Shown here piece by piece: positions 14,441 to 15,653 of a stretch of DNA of 15,653 nucleotides (the first letter of the stretch is position 1; every line of letters starts with the position of its first letter). Made by a program: the position numbers and the translations under genes. Under the pieces are notes generated by a model. That model did no database searches. It was not told the origin of the DNA and worked only from the letters and a program-made list of their open reading frames with translations. The stretch comes from an uncultured Prevotella sp. GTDB lineage: Bacteria; Bacteroidota; Bacteroidia; Bacteroidales; Bacteroidaceae. The stretch lies in assembly GCA_946623195.1 (NCBI GenBank), contig CAMOQW010000042.1, positions 1 to 15,653 on the forward strand. Direction: 5' to 3'.

Positions 14441-15589
14441 TTATCTGGTTTTCTTTTGATTCATAATATTGGCGGGGGCACGGTTGGCCTTCAGTTCCCC
14501 ACACATCAACTCCATATCGTCGGCTACATGGGCGAAGAACTGCCGGTAACCCTCGCACAGATAGTTGACGCCATCATTGAGTCGGTTCTTCGGACACTCG
14601 CCATGACATGCAAACAGCCACCGACACTGGCGGCACTGACGGGGCAGCAGGGCCGTCTTCAGCCGGCGGAACTGCTGTTGCTTTGGACCGTAGGCCATCT
14701 CCGTCAGTGACTGCCGGTGGATATTGCCCAGGTGATATTCGGGGAATACGTAGTGGTCGCACGAAAACACGTCACCATTATACTCCATAGCCAGCGAGTG
14801 GCCACACATGGCAGACAGCGAGCACAGTCCCGGGGCTACGGCCATCCAGTTGGCCAGCGTGGTATCGAAGAGTTGGACAAAGATGCTGCCCACGTCGCTC
14901 TGCACCCATTCATCGTAGACGCTGCAGGTGAAGCGACCCCATTGCTGGGGTGTCACGCTATAGTCGGCCATCCGGGACCCTTCGCGCTCCACGACGGGCG
15001 TGAACTGCAGATATTGGCAACCGATGTCGCGGAAAAACTGATAGAACGCCGTAGGCTGGTCGGCATTGATGTGATTGACCGTAGCCATGGCGTTCCATTC
15101 CACCTCATAGTGCTGCAGCAGTTCGATGCCGCGCATCACACTGCGCCAGGTAGCATCGCCCCCTCGCTTCTGGCGGTAGACATCATGCAGCGTCTCGGGT
15201 CCGTCTATCGAGATGCCTATCAGGAAACCGTTGTCCTTGAAGAACCGGCACCATTCGGCATTGAGCAGCGTGCCGTTGGTCTGCAGACAGTTGTCGATGG
15301 TTCTGCCGCGCCCGTACTGCCGTTGCAGTTGCAGGGCCTTCTGATAGAATGACATGGGGCGCAGCAGTGGTTCGCCGCCGTGCCAGGTAAACAGCACTTC
15401 GGGTTGCGTCTGCGCCTCTAAATATTGTCGTGTGAAGAGTTCCAGCAGTTGTTCTGTCATGACTCTCTCCCCCGGGCCGTCATACAGGTGCTTCTTGTCC
15501 AGATAGTAGCAGTAGCGGCATGCTAAGTTGCAGGCTGCACTGGCTGGCTTGGCCATCACGTAGAGCGGGGAACCGAAGGGGAATGTCAT
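14441..15589 (-). CDS. Anaerobic sulfatase-maturating enzyme (radical SAM, SPASM)
   Basis: A 382-residue radical SAM enzyme of the anSME/ChuR type. It oxidises a Cys or Ser in sulfatase active sites to formylglycine under anaerobic conditions. The SAM cluster motif C-x3-C-x2-C is CNLACRYC (Cys20, Cys24, Cys27). WHGGEPLL, QTNGTLL and SIDGP follow. The SPASM region carries the auxiliary cluster cysteines: Cys256, Cys262, Cys277, Cys319, Cys322, Cys328, Cys332 and Cys345. Asp278, right after Cys277 (CDHYVFPE), matches the proposed catalytic base of the clostridial enzyme. Length and the cysteine set are complete. In gut Bacteroidota such enzymes activate sulfatases that desulfate mucin and glycosaminoglycans, but no sulfatase gene is in view. 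The ATG at 15589 abuts a heptamer repeat. No promoter is visible before the window edge. Confidence 0.92.
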   Translation of the reverse strand: MTFPFGSPLYVMAKPASAACNLACRYCYYLDKKHLYDGPGERVMTEQLLELFTRQYLEAQTQPEVLFTWHGGEPLLRPMSFYQKALQLQRQYGRGRTIDNCLQTNGTLLNAEWCRFFKDNGFLIGISIDGPETLHDVYRQKRGGDATWRSVMRGIELLQHYEVEWNAMATVNHINADQPTAFYQFFRDIGCQYLQFTPVVEREGSRMADYSVTPQQWGRFTCSVYDEWVQSDVGSIFVQLFDTTLANWMAVAPGLCSLSAMCGHSLAMEYNGDVFSCDHYVFPEYHLGNIHRQSLTEMAYGPKQQQFRRLKTALLPRQCRQCRWLFACHGECPKNRLNDGVNYLCEGYRQFFAHVADDMELMCGELKANRAPANIMNQKKTR

Positions 15590-15610
15590 AGTTGAGAGTT
15601 GACAGTTGAG
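15590..15610. repeat. Heptanucleotide tandem repeat abutting the radical SAM start codon
   Basis: Three 7-base units: AGTTGAG, AGTTGAC, AGTTGAG. Read on the minus strand, the sense strand of the neighbouring gene, this gives CTCAACT-type units ending exactly at the ATG. A second small dyad, CTATC-G-GATAG (15625-15635), lies a little further upstream. The remaining bases to 15653 show no TAnnTTTG element on the minus strand. Confidence 0.65.
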
Positions 15611-15653
15611 AGACTATTCTCCGTCTATCGGATAGTTCACTGAGGGTGTTCGC

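Overview
The window reads as a chromosomal segment of a Bacteroidales bacterium, probably of the Prevotella lineage; the genus is an inference. The evidence is two exact matches to the Bacteroidota -7 promoter element TAnnTTTG, one with a TTTG -33 element at the right distance, little use of Shine-Dalgarno sequences, and a typical Bacteroidales gene set: paired DUF3857/transglutaminase proteins, a TGS-domain nucleoside kinase, an anaerobic sulfatase-maturating enzyme and a PaaI-type thioesterase beside menF-menD. There is no tRNA, rRNA, transposase, phage gene or CRISPR array, and no gene-free stretch longer than 80 bases. Bases 1-71 hold only a leader with no clear promoter.

Plus strand, 72-12768. 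Two secreted DUF3857/transglutaminase paralogues overlap by ATGA (72-3889); the first has lost the catalytic Cys and His and the second keeps them. A promoter at 3902-3933 starts an rmuC-phosphopantetheinyl transferase pair (3964-5824), whose true rmuC start is ATG 3964. A second promoter, at the end of that pair, serves a YpfJ-type zinc metallopeptidase (5876-6745). Then come three tandem ROK-family paralogues of 326 residues each (6787-9778), which keep the sugar and zinc sites but have eroded ATP and phosphoryl-transfer motifs. They run without a visible promoter into three menaquinone genes: a hotdog thioesterase, menF and menD (9807-12768). MenD is short and appears to have lost an internal block of its middle domain.

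Minus strand, 15589-12758. An anaerobic sulfatase-maturating radical SAM enzyme is followed after 3 bases by a TGS/uridine-kinase-like nucleoside kinase. The kinase gene converges on menD and the two ends overlap by 11 bases.

The best candidate for something new is the ROK triplet. Three diverged glucokinase-like proteins in a row each lack a different part of the kinase machinery, and only the middle one keeps the catalytic Asp. This suggests a sugar-sensing or heteromeric assembly rather than three redundant kinases. Other points of interest are the MenD internal deletion, the active/inactive transglutaminase pair, and heptanucleotide repeat arrays that sit exactly at two translation starts.
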